A DNA stretch of 64,000 bases from Cycas panzhihuaensis (Eukaryota > Cycadophyta), in the NCBI GenBank assembly GCA_023213395.1, contig CM041465.1:250301741-250365740 (forward strand), written 5' to 3'. The notes under the pieces were generated by a model. The model saw only the letters and a list, made by a program, of their open reading frames with translations. It did not search any database and was not told the DNA's origin. Shown one piece after another: positions 44,643-57,124 of the stretch. Position 1 is the stretch's first letter; every line of letters begins with the position of its first letter. A program made the position numbers and the translations under genes.

Positions 44643-46746
44643 TTTACTTCCTTTATATTCCTCACTTACACTTACAATGGAGCCATCACTTCCTTCTCCT
44701 CCACAATCCATATGGTGAAGGAGATTTTGAAAGTAGATTTAGAAATATTTTTCAACTTTTTATCATAGCATATTTAGTATTGTTTACTTTCCCTTTCTCT
44801 TTGATAGGCTTAGAAGCATAATACAAAGAATTGTAAGGACTAAGATTCCAATCCTTTAGTAGCCATTTATATTATCTCATTCTTCTTTTCTTTCCATTCT
44901 TTTTGTCCATTTAACAAGGGGAAATACTGCCAAAATTTTTCTAGCATTTAGAAGAATGTTTGTAAGGGGAGGTTCTACTATTTTTTTTTTAAGAATTTAG
45001 AACCATTTAAAATATCCATCTTTATATACTCTCACCTTACCCATATTGGGATCCTGGTGATCAAAAAATGATGGAAATTTTATATGGTATCATGTGTTGA
45101 TGAGATTTTTGTAAGCTAAATTTTTTGCAAAAGTAAAATTCACTTACTAAACTTCATAGGTCTACCAAAACTTCTACAAATCTCCAATTGACTTGATCCT
45201 AATTGCTAAAAATGAGACTCTGAGTCTAGTTTTAGTACAAAAATTGGCACCTAATTTCATTATTGTATGATAAAGTTATTATTTTTTTAGTGAATATCAT
45301 TTATTTTTAGTAAGAATTTTAGAAAAATATATTCTACCAACTTTGTAGGATTGCCAAAAATTTTACAGAATTCATTTGGACCTGATTCCACCTATTAAAG
45401 ATATGGGTCTGAGTTTAATTTGTAACATAAAAACTAACACTCAATTTCATTATCGTGGGAAAGAGTTATTACTATTTTAGTGAAGACTACATTTTTGTTA
45501 TTAAAAAAATAAAAAGTGAAGATAATTTTTTCCTTTTTATAAGGCTTAAAAGCCCATTGTAAAAGTGAGAAAAAAAAATACCTGGATTGGAGCAATATCT
45601 AATGTTCTCACTCACTTATCAGTATTTCATTTTAGCACTTCAAAATCACTTTAAGCAATCACTCTAAAGATACTCCAAGTAAGCATTCCAAAAGCACTAT
45701 ATTTTTAGTTATATGTACATTTGATGTGAATTCGATAATCTTTTCACTCTTCCTAAAAGGAATGCATCACGTATATTATATTCTGCCATCTTATACCTAT
45801 TTATATACTCACCAAGGTTGAGATACCTTGGTTGGTAGAATATCATGTCATAAAAGAGATATGGTTTTAAGTTAGGACTACACTAAACCAGAATATTGTC
45901 GAGGTTTGGTTAGTTATATCATTGTGCCTCAATCAAGGATCATCTTGATAATTAACCAGGAAAATTAAAAATTTAATACAACATTAAAATATACCTGATC
46001 TAATATTTGTTATGGCTATGGGTATGTACATACCACTCTTTGGAGGAGGTATATAACTGCTCATTGGTAAACTAGGTCAGGATTGAGATTATGTGGGCTC
46101 TATTGTGACTTCGATTTCATCACTAAGTACAATTATAAGCATCACAGGTGAAAGCCAACTTAATTCTACTAGAAGCTTAGGCATCCCTTCAACAACCTCA
46201 ACTAAATATTGGACACAAGTTAGAGGTTATTGGGTTGATTATATATCCTACATTTAAGTTTCAAGTTGTGTAAACCCAATGATGTCAGCTTCTATATTGT
46301 CCTACAATCTTGTATATTGATTACTTACTTATTTATAAAAAGTGATCCATAGTGTAGTCACAATCATAGTGCTTCTCATTTTCTTGTTACATCAGGTTAA
46401 TATTTGCCACAAGTATTAGCAATTAATTTTCATCATGGTGCTTCTCATATTCCTATTGCATCAGGTTAATATTTGCTACAAGTATTGGTAACCAATTTTA
46501 ATCAAGGTGCTTCTCATATTCCTGCTATGTCAAGTTAATATTTGTCACAATTGTTAATGAATTTTCTCTAAGTTGCTCCCTTTATCTTTAAGCAACCATT
46601 CTCACTTCTTCTTCCTTCTACTACATTGCTTCATTACATCTCCCATTTGTAATAGTGATTGGTCATTTATTTTTATTACTTTTATAATCCCTTGTTTATT
46701 TCTTCCCTTCTTAAAAGACACTGTGTCTTCATAGTTTAAGCAAAAT
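44643..46746 (+). other. Long leader of copia A
   Basis: 2.1 kb between PBS and gag, AT-rich, no ORF. 45790-46230 is conserved with B 24600-25060, including GGAGGAGGTATATAACTGC at 46035-46053. A 69-bp triplication follows at 46371. Confidence 0.6.
46371..46577 (+). repeat. 69-bp tandem triplication in the leader of copia A
   Basis: Units 46371-46439, 46440-46508 and 46509-46577, each starting GCTTCTCAT and containing (G/A)GTTAATATTTG. Absent from the B leader. Confidence 0.85.
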
Positions 46747-47930
46747 ATGAATTGTATTCTTAAAAAGAAAGAAAATTCAGACATGTAGCTTACCAGTGTT
46801 AGAAATGTTGCAAAGTATGAAGTTCTTTAGAGACATCATTTGTAACTTAAACCATTTGTTACTACTATAACTATCACATTTGCTTTTGGAGGAACTACTC
46901 TCACTAAAGCTATAGCCAAATGCCAATAGGAACTTGATGATAATAAAATCCATGTAGAGATACTTCTTGTCACTGATTATTCCCTGCATAATCTCATTGA
47001 TAAATCCATACATGATATAACATGGAAAGTTCTTGAAGTTCTCAAGAAAAACTTTGACACTAAATTAGACTTGGAATTTGTTCACTTTATGCTGAAGATG
47101 AATAAATTGAAAATGCAGAAAAGACATGCAAGTGATACAATCAATCTCCTTTGTCTAATCAAGCAATCCATTAATAAAGATTTCAAGACTCAATACATTA
47201 CATGGGCTTTCTTGATTTAGTTATGTCTCCATATCCTAAATTTAAAAAAATGTATATTAAGAAGTCTTCAATCTAGTGGCACCTTGAAGACCCTAAACTT
47301 TGAGGCTCTTCTAGATAAGTTCATCAAATTTTATAAGATCTTTAATACCAACTTTGTCGCTACATCAGATCCAACTGATGTTGCTTTTGAAGTAGAAGAA
47401 GATATTTTTTATACTAAAAATTAAGGTCAATCCTCTTGTATAAGTTGTAATTCCCATGGAAGCGGTAGAGGTAGGTAACAAGGACGACCTCCTTATGGTC
47501 AACAGGCTCCTCAACTCTAATAAAAATAGTCTCAAGGCCAAGGCCAAAATAATTAACTTGGACCCAAATCTAGCAATCAAAGATAATCCAACCAGACTAA
47601 TACTTCTTATGGGATTGGATATCAAATAATTGTGTACTAAAGGTATCATAGAAAATGACACTATGCTAAAAATTATAAAACTATCATGAATAAACTACTA
47701 AACTATCAATAGTGCCATGGTGCACATAATATCAATAATACTTCTTTCAAAGATACTTTTGGTAGAATGTAATTTACTCATATACACCTTCAAAGAATTG
47801 GGACCACTTCATTAAATGTTGTTGACAGATCGACTAAGTATATTAAGGCTCATTGTGGTTATGCTTATTCACTTTTGCCTTCACCACTTGGAGTTGTAAA
47901 TAGTACCACCTTAAATACTTCATCTTAGAT
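46747..47930 (+). pseudogene. Gag of copia A
   Basis: MNCILKKKENSDM, ILLVTDYSLHNLIDKSIHD, WKVLEVLKKNFDTKLDLEFV, LRSLQSSGTLKTLNFEALL align residue by residue with B gag. A Gly/Arg-rich region (GSGRGR*QGRPPYGQQ) follows. Many TAG/TAA stops. It is more degraded than B. Confidence 0.78.
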
Positions 47931-49290
47931 CATAGATACTAGAATAACATGGTTCTTTTAGGATTTTGACTCTAAGGTTCATGGTATTATACACATGGTT
48001 GACAAATCATATCAACCAGTTAAAGGACTTAGAATTGTTTGTCTGAAACTCTCAAGCCTTCCAGATTTTACCCTTGTTAATGTTTTATATATTCTTACTC
48101 TCAAGTAGAACCTACTCTCCCTATTCATCCTTTTCTCTCATGGATTTGATCTTAAAATAACTATAAATAATTAAACTATCTATGTCATTCACCCTCCTTC
48201 AATATTGTGGTTATGACCAAAATTCTTAATGGAAAATTTTTTCACCTAATTGGCTCACCATTCTCTGAAGCCAACTATGTTGATGATGACTCTACTTTTA
48301 CCATAACCCTGACTTCTCAAAAGTTATCCCAAGAGGCCATATGCCATGCTCGTATGGGCCATATCAAAATTGATCATTTAAGGGAACTATATGTCACTCT
48401 TCTTGGTGTGTCTAGGCTCTTCTCTAAGCCCTTCAAATGTGAAGCATGTATCATTACCAAATCTCAAAGACAGCCCTTTCGTGTAGTCAATGGAAATCTA
48501 GTCAACCTTTACAGCTTGTATACTTAAATATATGCAATCCTATACCTATCCCTTCTTTTAAATAAAAGTGGTACTATATTGCTTTCATTAATAATTTTAC
48601 CAAAAAAGTATAGGTTACTTTTCTTGTAAAGAAAGATGAAGCTTTTTCTATATTTCAAAATTTCAAGGCCCACATGGAAAATAAATTTAGATTCAAAATC
48701 AAAATACTAAGGACTGACAATAGTGGTGAGTACACCTCTAATGAGTTTTAATCGTACCTATGTCATCATAGGATCAAACATTAGACCACTGTTGTAGGTA
48801 CACTCTAGCAAAATAGAGTTATCGAACGCATGAATAGGACCATTATAAACATGGCTCGTATTATGCTAGTATATAAAAATGTCCTTGTCTATCTTTGGGC
48901 TAAGGCTATCTGGAATGTCGTGTATTACATCAACATTATTAGTCCCTATAAGCTTGGCCCTTCTCCACATGAAATATGGTATACAAATCCCTTATATCTC
49001 CTAGTTCAAAATTTTTAGCTCTACTTATTATGCTCACATTTTGGAGAAACATAGAAACAAGTTTTAAGATAAAGCCTTCAAAGGCATCTTTGTCAAATAC
49101 CCTATGGACAGAAAAGGGATACAAGGTTTTTCTACCTTTATATCATAAAATCATCATCACTAGAGATGTTATCTTTACGAAGACTAAATATTAATTACCC
49201 AAACTTGAGTCCAAGATGCCTTCTTACTAAATTAATGATGGTACTAAATTTGATATCAAGATTCTAAAATTTAGAGGGGGAGATGCTTAA
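47931..49290 (+). pseudogene. Protease and integrase of copia A
   Basis: Protease start IIDTRIT (usually DSGAT), then NVLYILTLK*NLLSLF. HHCC region: CHARMGHIKIDHLREL and CEACIITKSQRQPF. Core: FINNFTKKV*VTFLVKKDEA, LRTDNSGEYTSNEF (second Asp) and VIERMNRTIINMARIMLVYK with the third catalytic Glu kept. WNVVYYINIISPYKLGPSPHE follows, a stretch lost in B. Stops throughout; the first Asp position is not recognisable. Confidence 0.82.
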
Positions 49291-51184
49291 GAGTTGCTCA
49301 AAATCTTGGAATCTGACAATAGAGCCCCAGAGGATATAAGCTATGACTCCCAACTGATGTGTGCACATCTAGCACCATCATTTGAGAATAACCAAGTTGA
49401 CAAAGGTAAAGCTATAGCAGAAGGACCACCTTCTCTAACATCAACAGTTAGCCTATCTTCTCCAACATTATCAATTTCCTTTATTCGAAACATTTCACAT
49501 GATCCTTTTTAGGATTAAAATGAAGACTAAGAGATTGTAGAAATAAAAATCGCATTCCTAACTTGAGGACTTTATGAAGCTTACCAACTACAGATGGATA
49601 TGCAACCAGATGAGGTAGGCAAAACTAGCACTAGAAGTGCCCATAGAATAAGGATGTACGAATCAATGAACCAATAAAACTACACCTTGCTCTTAATAAA
49701 AAACCCCTAATTTACTAAGAAGTTGTAAAGCATGTAACTTAGAGAAATTCCATAAATGAAGAGTACTAATCTCTTATCAAAAATAGTACATGGGAGCTTG
49801 TCGATCTATCACTTGGAAGAAAGATAGTTTAAAATAAATAGGTATTAAAAAATAAGTATAGATGAAATGGCACCTTAGAAAAACACAATACGAGGTTGGT
49901 AGCAAAAGGATTCACACAAAGGAAAGGTATCAACTACACCAAAATCTTTGCTCCTACAACCAAATGACCTACAATCAGAGCTCTTATAGCCTTGCCTATT
50001 TAATAGGGTTGAAAAATCCACCAGCTTGATGTTAAGACTGTATTTCTCAATGGGAACCTTAAAGAAGAAATTTACATGGCTCAGCTAGAAGGATACAAGA
50101 TTGTCGGTCAGAAGCATAAGGTTTGTAGGCTCAAAAAGTCCTTGTATGATCTAAAACAAGCCTCTTGTGCTTGGTTTACCAAGTTGTCTGGAAGAATGAG
50201 GTAACTTAGATATAAGGTTTGTAACTATTAAGATATTGATGTAACATTATTCACAAAGTGCCAAAATGATAAAGTCACTTACCTCTTAATCTCTGTGGAT
50301 GATATGTTAATAACGTGGAATAGTAAATAGGTAATCAACTAGTTGAAGAAAGGCCTTGCTAAAACTTTTAAATTGTCTGACCTTGAGTTGATGAAATATT
50401 ACTTGGGAATTGAAGTAACTCAAAAGAATGGTAAAATCTTTCTCTTTTAAGAGAAATATATCAATGATATTCTAACAAAGTTTTAGTTGGAAGATGCTCA
50501 ACCAATAGCTACACCTATGGAATCTAATGTTAAACTCTCAGTTGATGGTGATACTAGGGAGACAGACGCAATACTCTAGAGGTAACTTATAGGTATTCTC
50601 ATCTATACTACTTACACAAGGCTAGATATTGCATACTCTATCAATATTCTTTTAAGATTCATGACAAATCCTAAGCAGAATCACTATAGGTTGCAATACA
50701 AGTGTTGAGGTACCTGAAGACAACCAACAAATATGGTTTGTTATATGAACCTAATACAAAATTTAAACTTTATGCATACACAAACTCAAACTTTACCAGA
50801 GATAAAGACATAGGAAGATCCATATCCAAACACATAGCATTTCTTGGAATAGCACCAATATCATGGAGATCTAGATGGTAGAAGATAGCTACAGACTTAA
50901 TTATCAAAGTTAAATATATTACTGCTTCTAAGACAATCAATGAGGTGATATGGCTTAGAAAATTATTGAATACATTAAATATCACCCAAATAAGTCCTAT
51001 TAGCCTATGTATGGATAATCAATCTAAAATTCAAATGACTAAAAATCATGTATTTCATGATTGTATTAAATATATAAGTACGAAAGCCTATAAGATTAGA
51101 GAACTAGTTTATGATGGCATAATTCAACTGAAGTACTTCCCTATAACAGATCAAATGGTCGATATCTTCACCAAACCACTATAG
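49291..51184 (+). pseudogene. Linker, reverse transcriptase and RNase H of copia A
   Basis: Linker: APEDISYDSQLMCAHL and VDKGKAIAEGPPS. RT: IKNSTWELVDLSLGRK, TRLVAKGFTQRKGINYTKIF (the site where G2 entered B is intact here), HQLDVKTVFLNGNLKEEIYM, LKKSLYDLKQAS, LISVDDMLI (VDD box), MKYYLGIEVTQKNGK. RNase H in changed frames: MDNQSKIQMTKNH and VDIFTKPL. Frequent TAG/TAA. Confidence 0.88.
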
Positions 51185-51673
51185 AGAGTAAAGTTTAAAC
51201 AGTTCCAAAGGCAACTTGGCCTTAGGGCCTCTATCTCAAGTTGATTGAAGGAGATGATAATAAGGCCATTATACTTTGTCTCATTCATGAAAACACCTTG
51301 TGGGAGCAAAAGGGTAAGAGTAAGTCTCTGCTCTATTCCATTCATGAAAATCCCTTATAGGCATAGAAGGATAAGGTTTGTATTATGTTGGAAAATCAAA
51401 ACTTATAAAAACCTAAAAGGCCACGGGAGATAACCAAATGATATATGAAGACTCAGTAGATTTTAGCTATAAAATTTATTGTACTAATTAGCTATCTGAC
51501 TTCATTTAAAGAGTTGCTTGATCTAGGTTAGTAGATTAGAAAGTCTGTGGGTTTTCTTCCACATAAGGGTTTCACACAAAAGTGTCATAGTAGTTAGCTT
51601 TGTAAGAGGCTCAAGTGAAGACCTCATAGGATAGAATAAAGATGAAATGACCTTCTATTGTTAAGGGGGAGAT
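51185..51673 (+). other. Copia A 3' UTR and PPT
   Basis: Imperfect repeat of TTCATGAAAA(C/T)(A/C)CC...GGCATA/GAGCA as in B. PPT AAGGGGGAGAT at 51663-51673, directly before the LTR. Confidence 0.75.
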
Positions 51674-51970
51674 TGTAATGGGCTAATATCACAAGGTCAT
51701 TACATTAGTTGATTATTCCTAAAAGGGTCTTAAGTGAACTTTAAATTAGGTCACTTAAGTGAAATGCACTTTCATATATATTATGTGTAATTTCATTTCA
51801 TCTAACTCTAATGCTCCCTCTCTCAATATAAAAGTAAAAGCTCAATGGAGGAGGTTCATTCCTACCTCTCCATTTTATGAGAGCTACTCTCTTTCTCTCA
51901 GTTCTCTCTTGCTCCCACGTTTTCCTTTATGTTTAGTACATAGAGATGAAGGATGAATCCACTCTTTTCA
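51674..51970 (+). repeat. Copia A 3' LTR
   Basis: 297 bp, TGTAATGGG to CTTTTCA, followed by TSD AATAT (51971-51975). Confidence 0.93.
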
Positions 51971-51975
51971 AATAT

Positions 51976-54012
51976 ACCATAAAACGTTGCATGATTCAAC
52001 TTGAAATCAGATTTCAAAAAATAATTAGATTTTATATAAATTTTTTGTAAACTAAAAAAGTATCTAATTTAATTAACTCTATTTTAGAGTCTGCCCCGTT
52101 CATGGCTTAGCCCCCAATTGTATGAGCTTTGTATATGACCTTCAGCTAAAGCACAAGGGGCTTAACCATAGATTTTAAAAATGATTAAAAATACTTTAAT
52201 TTAGAATTTTAAACATAATTTTTTTTATTATTTCAAAATTTTTCCAACATCAAACCCTCTTCTCGATCAAACTTTGATTCTTCTTATTGTATTTTGTCTG
52301 CATAAAATTGATCATTCCTATGTCCATCATCTATTAATTAATCTACATAGTGCAGGTATCTTCATCTTCATAATGAAAAGATATGCAAACTTGAAATATT
52401 GTAATAGAAGGGCAATTTTATAATAAATGTAATCTATATCTTTTTGTAGGTAGTTTTGTATATTCTTCTTTAGGTTCTCCTTCAAATCTATATTGAGAGC
52501 ATTTTTATTTATCATTTGCATGTTACAGGGAATTTATCCTTCTTTGCATCTATGGAATATCTCAGCAGTTAACTTCTATGGTAATAGTCGCAAGGTAGAT
52601 CTTTGGTTGTTTCTCTTCATGCGTGGCTCTAGAGATCTTTGTTTATATAGGATTTATAGCTAGATTTAACTGTTTATCATGGTATGATGTAATCTCTATA
52701 TTTAAGTAATTTATGTAATATTTGTGGTTATTAGACATCTCTATAGATGGTAGTGGTCTTTGATCTCCTCCATAAACTATGAGTAGGTATTCTTCTACTA
52801 TGTTATCCATCAACTTGCTCCTCAAGCTCTAGAAATTCTTTCTATTAGAGTTACAAGTGTAATTACTCAAGTTCATATTTCCTCCTCCATGGAGTGGTTA
52901 GGGTATATGATATATCTTCACTGGGTAGGTTTCTTTTTATGTATTTACATATCTTCATTTTATATGACACAGTAGGCTTTCTACAATTAGAATCCAATGG
53001 TAGAGTAGGGTTTTATTTCTCCTTCACTATTTCATGAGTGATATATGAGGAGTGGTGTGCTTGTCTACATTGCATGGCATGATCTAGAATCTTGTGTAAT
53101 CTACTCTATGCTAGCATAGCCTACATGGAGGGTGATGCAACAATTATTCTTCCTATAGTCAAAACAAGGATTTACCTCTCAATTTAATTGTAGATTCATT
53201 ATATGTTCCACTAGTGAAAATGGTCAAAATAGGGATTAAGCTCTCGAGTTGACTACTCCTCATTAAATTTTTATCAAACCCTCATAAATATCACATCATT
53301 ATTATAATTTTTCATGTCACCATCAAACATTAATGTTACACTTTTGTCAATATTCATCAAACCACAATAATTTATAATATGCCTTTTATTTGTGCCCTTA
53401 ATAATGCCAGGGTAAATGTCATATCATCATAACATTATTTTCTTTTTATATAATGTAAATTTACCCATATAATAATGATGCCACTATCATATATGATTTA
53501 CCTTTTTCTTTGTTATCAAAACACTTATTTCATACCTATTAACATATTGTCATATAGGCCTGCTACTTATTTTGTTTTTATTGATGGGATTAATAACTTC
53601 ATTCTGATAGTGAATCTCACTGTGAGATGCTCGCAAATGCCTCCAGAATGGTTTAAAAGTGATAATGAATCCTTTAGGTAGAGACTCACAAAAGACTTCA
53701 TTAATGAACGAAATATTATATTGGGTGGACTACTTTCAACACATGCATGCTCTCAAGAATTTGAGTGCAACATGCATAAAATAAATATCTATATTAAATC
53801 AACATATCAATATACCATTGGCATCTGTTTCATTTGTCTTGTATGTGATTGGATCACTAGAATAACATTGGTATATTCAAACTTCTTTCTCATCAAATAC
53901 ACCACATTTTTTGCTCCTATACTGGCTCTATCACGACTCTATTACGACTTATACTTGCTCATCAAACTAGCTCATATAGACTATCTTTTCACTGCATGAG
54001 ATCTTTCAACCA
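51976..54012. other. AT-rich sequence right of the nest
   Basis: About 2 kb, with stops in all frames. No domain, RNA gene or clear repeat recognised. Short ORFs (for example 53475-53681 and 53721-53999) have no recognisable motif. Confidence 0.4.
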
Positions 54013-54013
54013 T

Positions 54014-54504
54014 AGCTCTGATACCATGTTAAAATTTCTAATTGAGCTCTAATACCATAAGAGAGATTTAGAGTATCATGATTAAAGTATAATAATAGAA
54101 TTATCTCATGATATGTATACATAAGTAAAGAAATAAATATGTAAAGTAAATATCAAAGATGCATCAAGTATTTAAGAGTATTCAACACAAGAGAGACACC
54201 AAGATTTATATGTGAAAAACCTAATGTGGGAAAAACCATAGGAGAAGGTGGAGTTTGGACCCCTCTTATAATCATAATAATTACATCTCTAAGTCTTTAA
54301 CCTTTCTCAAGTTCTCAAATAGTGTGTGTATATATTTATAATATGATTCACCTCATGAGTAGCCTATGATATGTCTTGAGCCTTTATGTCATCCAATAGT
54401 ATGATTATATGGATATGTGTACATCTCACATATCTCAATATATATAAATGGTGTGATGGTATATATGTATATCACATACATTAAACATTGCATATGTAAT
54501 TAAC
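54014..54504 (-). repeat. Degraded copia-type LTR with PBS (minus strand)
   Basis: GCTCTGATACCA (54015-54026) is the reverse complement of the PBS TGGTATCAGAGC. The LTR would begin TGTTAAAATTTC on the plus strand and run right. GTGAAAAACC(T)AATGTGGG at about 54213 is LTR-like. A second PBS-like GCTCTAATACCA lies at 54045-54056. It abuts the copia integrase remnant near 54505. The right end is not fixed. Confidence 0.5.
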
Positions 54505-55330
54505 TCATATATTTTAATACTTTAGAAGATAAACCCAAGTCCTCCTAGTTAAGATGTTGATGAAGGTCATGAAGTATTTGGTTCCACTAAGTGAGGTTAA
54601 AGTGATTGGTCCATATAAATTAGAATGAACCAATTCTAATTTATCCTTAGCTTTCCAAGTAGACTTGATAAATTTTTCTCTCTGTTATTTTCCCAAAGCA
54701 CATGCATTATAAATTTTATTACCTTTTTGTATAAGATGGAGCTCATGCACTATTTATAACTTATTCAACAACTGAAGACTGTGGTAATTCAAATGATCAA
54801 ATTTCTCATACCATAATATACTAGAAGAACATATAATAAAACTATGCTTAGGTGAGCCAAAGAATTTATACAACCCATTCTCTTTGACTTCTTAAGCTAT
54901 TACAAAATTGTTATCTTTAATGACACATTTTAAAGTGTCAAATACCACCTTCAAGTTAAGCTTAGTCACACAGTTTATAAAAAGTGAGTTATACTTAAAT
55001 GAAACTATATATAACACATTTGAGAGTTTGATTTTATGACCAAACTAATTAAAAATTAAAAAAACCCTATCCAACTTCCTTGTCTTGACTATCATCACCC
55101 AAAATAATGATCTAATTACACCTAATCTTAAGTTTATTAAACCACTCTTTATGAAAAGTGATATGGTTTTATAAAGATTACTTAAGAGCATCGATTTGAT
55201 TCTTCTTCTTAAACTATGAGGACAAGGCCATGCCACTATTTCTACCCATGTAACCACCCATTCTTTATTCTTCATGTATGAGAAGTCTGACAAGCTCCTC
55301 AAAGGCAAGTGATTAAGCTCACTCAATCAA
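54505..55330 (-). pseudogene. Copia remnant, protease to integrase start (minus strand)
   Basis: Reading leftward: SNVLYIVSFKYNSLFINC (protease end), NGLYKFFGSPKHSFI, LWYEKFDHLNYHSLQLLNKL (pre-integrase H...H), CNACALGK*QREKF-like, VHSNLYGPITLTSLSGTKYF, MTFINILTRRTWVYLLKY. The first integrase Asp position is Asn (HSN). A family different from A and B. It stops abruptly at the LTR-like segment. Confidence 0.8.
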
Positions 55331-55860
55331 ACACAAGCTAGTTATAAATATGTGATAACCTTTATATAGGTTATTAAGGGTTATGCTTACAAGCTCTCTA
55401 TATTTTACTTCTCACAAATTTACGAATGTATAGAGATAGAATCATTAATAGACATCTTATAAGAGTATAACAGGTTTCTTGAATATAAAACTTTAGCCTT
55501 ATTTTTAGTCTCATGCATATCCTTAAGAGTTTGGCATGCATCTACATATGAGGTTTTTCCTTAAAGATGGATAATGAGCTTATTAATAACGAAGAGCCTA
55601 AAGATCTCCAATTCCTCTTTATCTTAATCTTCCTAATATTCTATGTCTTTAATTATAATTGTAGTTAAAGGTACAGACCTATAAGTAGCTTGAGGGAATG
55701 CTTAAATATGTTTAGTCTCCTCTTCAATAATCTTTATCAACTTTTTAAGTTTTGAAATATTAAATATTTAAAATTTTTATAGTATATAGTTCTTATCATT
55801 AAGTTTTTGTGTGTTTAAAAAAATATAATCAACTATATTCACACTTAACATGGCAAAAAA
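55331..55860 (-). pseudogene. Copia remnant, gag (minus strand)
   Basis: LNDKNYILKFL, KEELEIFRLFVINKLIIHL, TSYVDACQTLKDMHETKNKA, LYSRNLLYSYKMSINDSIS: a copia gag (UBN2-type) pattern. Same orientation as 54505-55330, so one element. An A-rich run at 55856-55869 lies just upstream of the reading direction. Confidence 0.65.
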
Positions 55861-57124
55861 AAAAAAAAAATTAATACTACATGCATGAGTTTATAAAGAG
55901 ACTCAGAGGCTACAAGGTTAGATTATAACTTTGGGCTCAAATAGTGAAATATCAACTAAAAATATAAAGACAAGATCTAAAATCATTGAAAATAGATATA
56001 AAATGTGTGAGATATAGGTCTTAGTCCCTTTATAGTGACTAAAACCCCTCACCACGTTATTAGTGGCAAAAAATTACAAAGTATAAACTTAAAAAAGGTA
56101 TGTAAATCATATAAATTCCATTTATAAACTTAATAAACAATAGCAAAATGAAAGATTAAGTCAAATAAAGGTTTACATAAATTTTTTTATGGCAAAATAA
56201 TCAAAATATGTATCGCACAACTTTGTGGAGGTTGAATCAGTCACTATGGGAAAATATAAGGCTACAAAATTAGATCTAAAGGTTGGTATAATTATTTTCA
56301 AGATCGATATATACATTCGTAATAAGAAAATTAAGAAAAATAATATGATTTTTGTAAAAAATGAGAAAGAAATAAGATTTTAAATTATGTCCACTTCCCT
56401 AAAGTTCTAAGGTAAATTCAAAGAAAAATAACTCCATTAAATAGAAAAAAATAGTGTCAAATGGTCCTCTAATGTGTTGGCAACAATCTCATCGAATAGG
56501 AATTCTATAAAAATAATGTGTTTTAAGTTCCCAATGCTACCTAGCATGCCCTTATAGTGAATCAAGCTTAGAATTATGTAAATAACATGGAAAAGGATTG
56601 ATATGTATGAAATGATTAAAAAAACTCTATGTAATGAACTATGGTCTTTTGTACCAAGTTAGAAATGAAGATCAAACTAGACTAAAATCAACTATAAAAT
56701 AGAGCATTTAACATATAAGAAATTATATATAATGATTATATGAAAATGTTCTTGTATTAAATTACAAAAGAATACAACATAATCTACTCTCATAAGCCTC
56801 AATCAACTAATTTAATCTACTAAAGAGACAAAGACCACTCATCATTTTAATGAGAGTGCAAGCAAAGAAAAAAGTTGTGAAGTAAGTAAACAACACAAAG
56901 CATCTCATGCATGTTATCAGATATGTAAGAGAAGAATAGTAATACACCTCTTGAGGGAATTTGCTAAATGTGGCACGATTATCCACTAAAGGAAAATAAT
57001 GTAAATAATATAATATGAAGTACACATTATTTTTAATATGTATAAAAAAATATCCTTAACCTAATTAAGATTATACTTATTGATCAAAATAAGTATCTTC
57101 ACTTATCATGGTTAAAATTTTAGG
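55861..57124. other. AT-rich sequence
   Basis: No ORF or domain. It could include the LTR and leader of the copia remnant to its left, but no PBS was found. Confidence 0.35.

Larger units (their letters stand above)
97..51970 (+). mobile_element. Copia element A (Ty1/copia), outermost and oldest element of the nest
   Basis: A plus-strand Ty1/copia element. Its 297-bp LTRs are 97-145 plus 44382-44629 (split by element B) and 51674-51970. They are flanked by the 5-bp TSD AATAT at 92-96 and 51971-51975. The 5' LTR now starts TA instead of TG. The PBS (TGGTATCAGAG) follows at 44632 and the PPT precedes the 3' LTR at 51663. The internal order gag, protease, integrase, RT, RNase H on one strand is the copia order. 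The two LTRs differ by roughly one base in eight by eye, so this is an old insertion. After removal of the nested elements A is about 7.6 kb. All reading frames are broken. Confidence 0.93.

Noticed and set aside
54014-54056. tRNA gene fragments
   Set aside because: Only the 12-base PBS complement is present; no cloverleaf.
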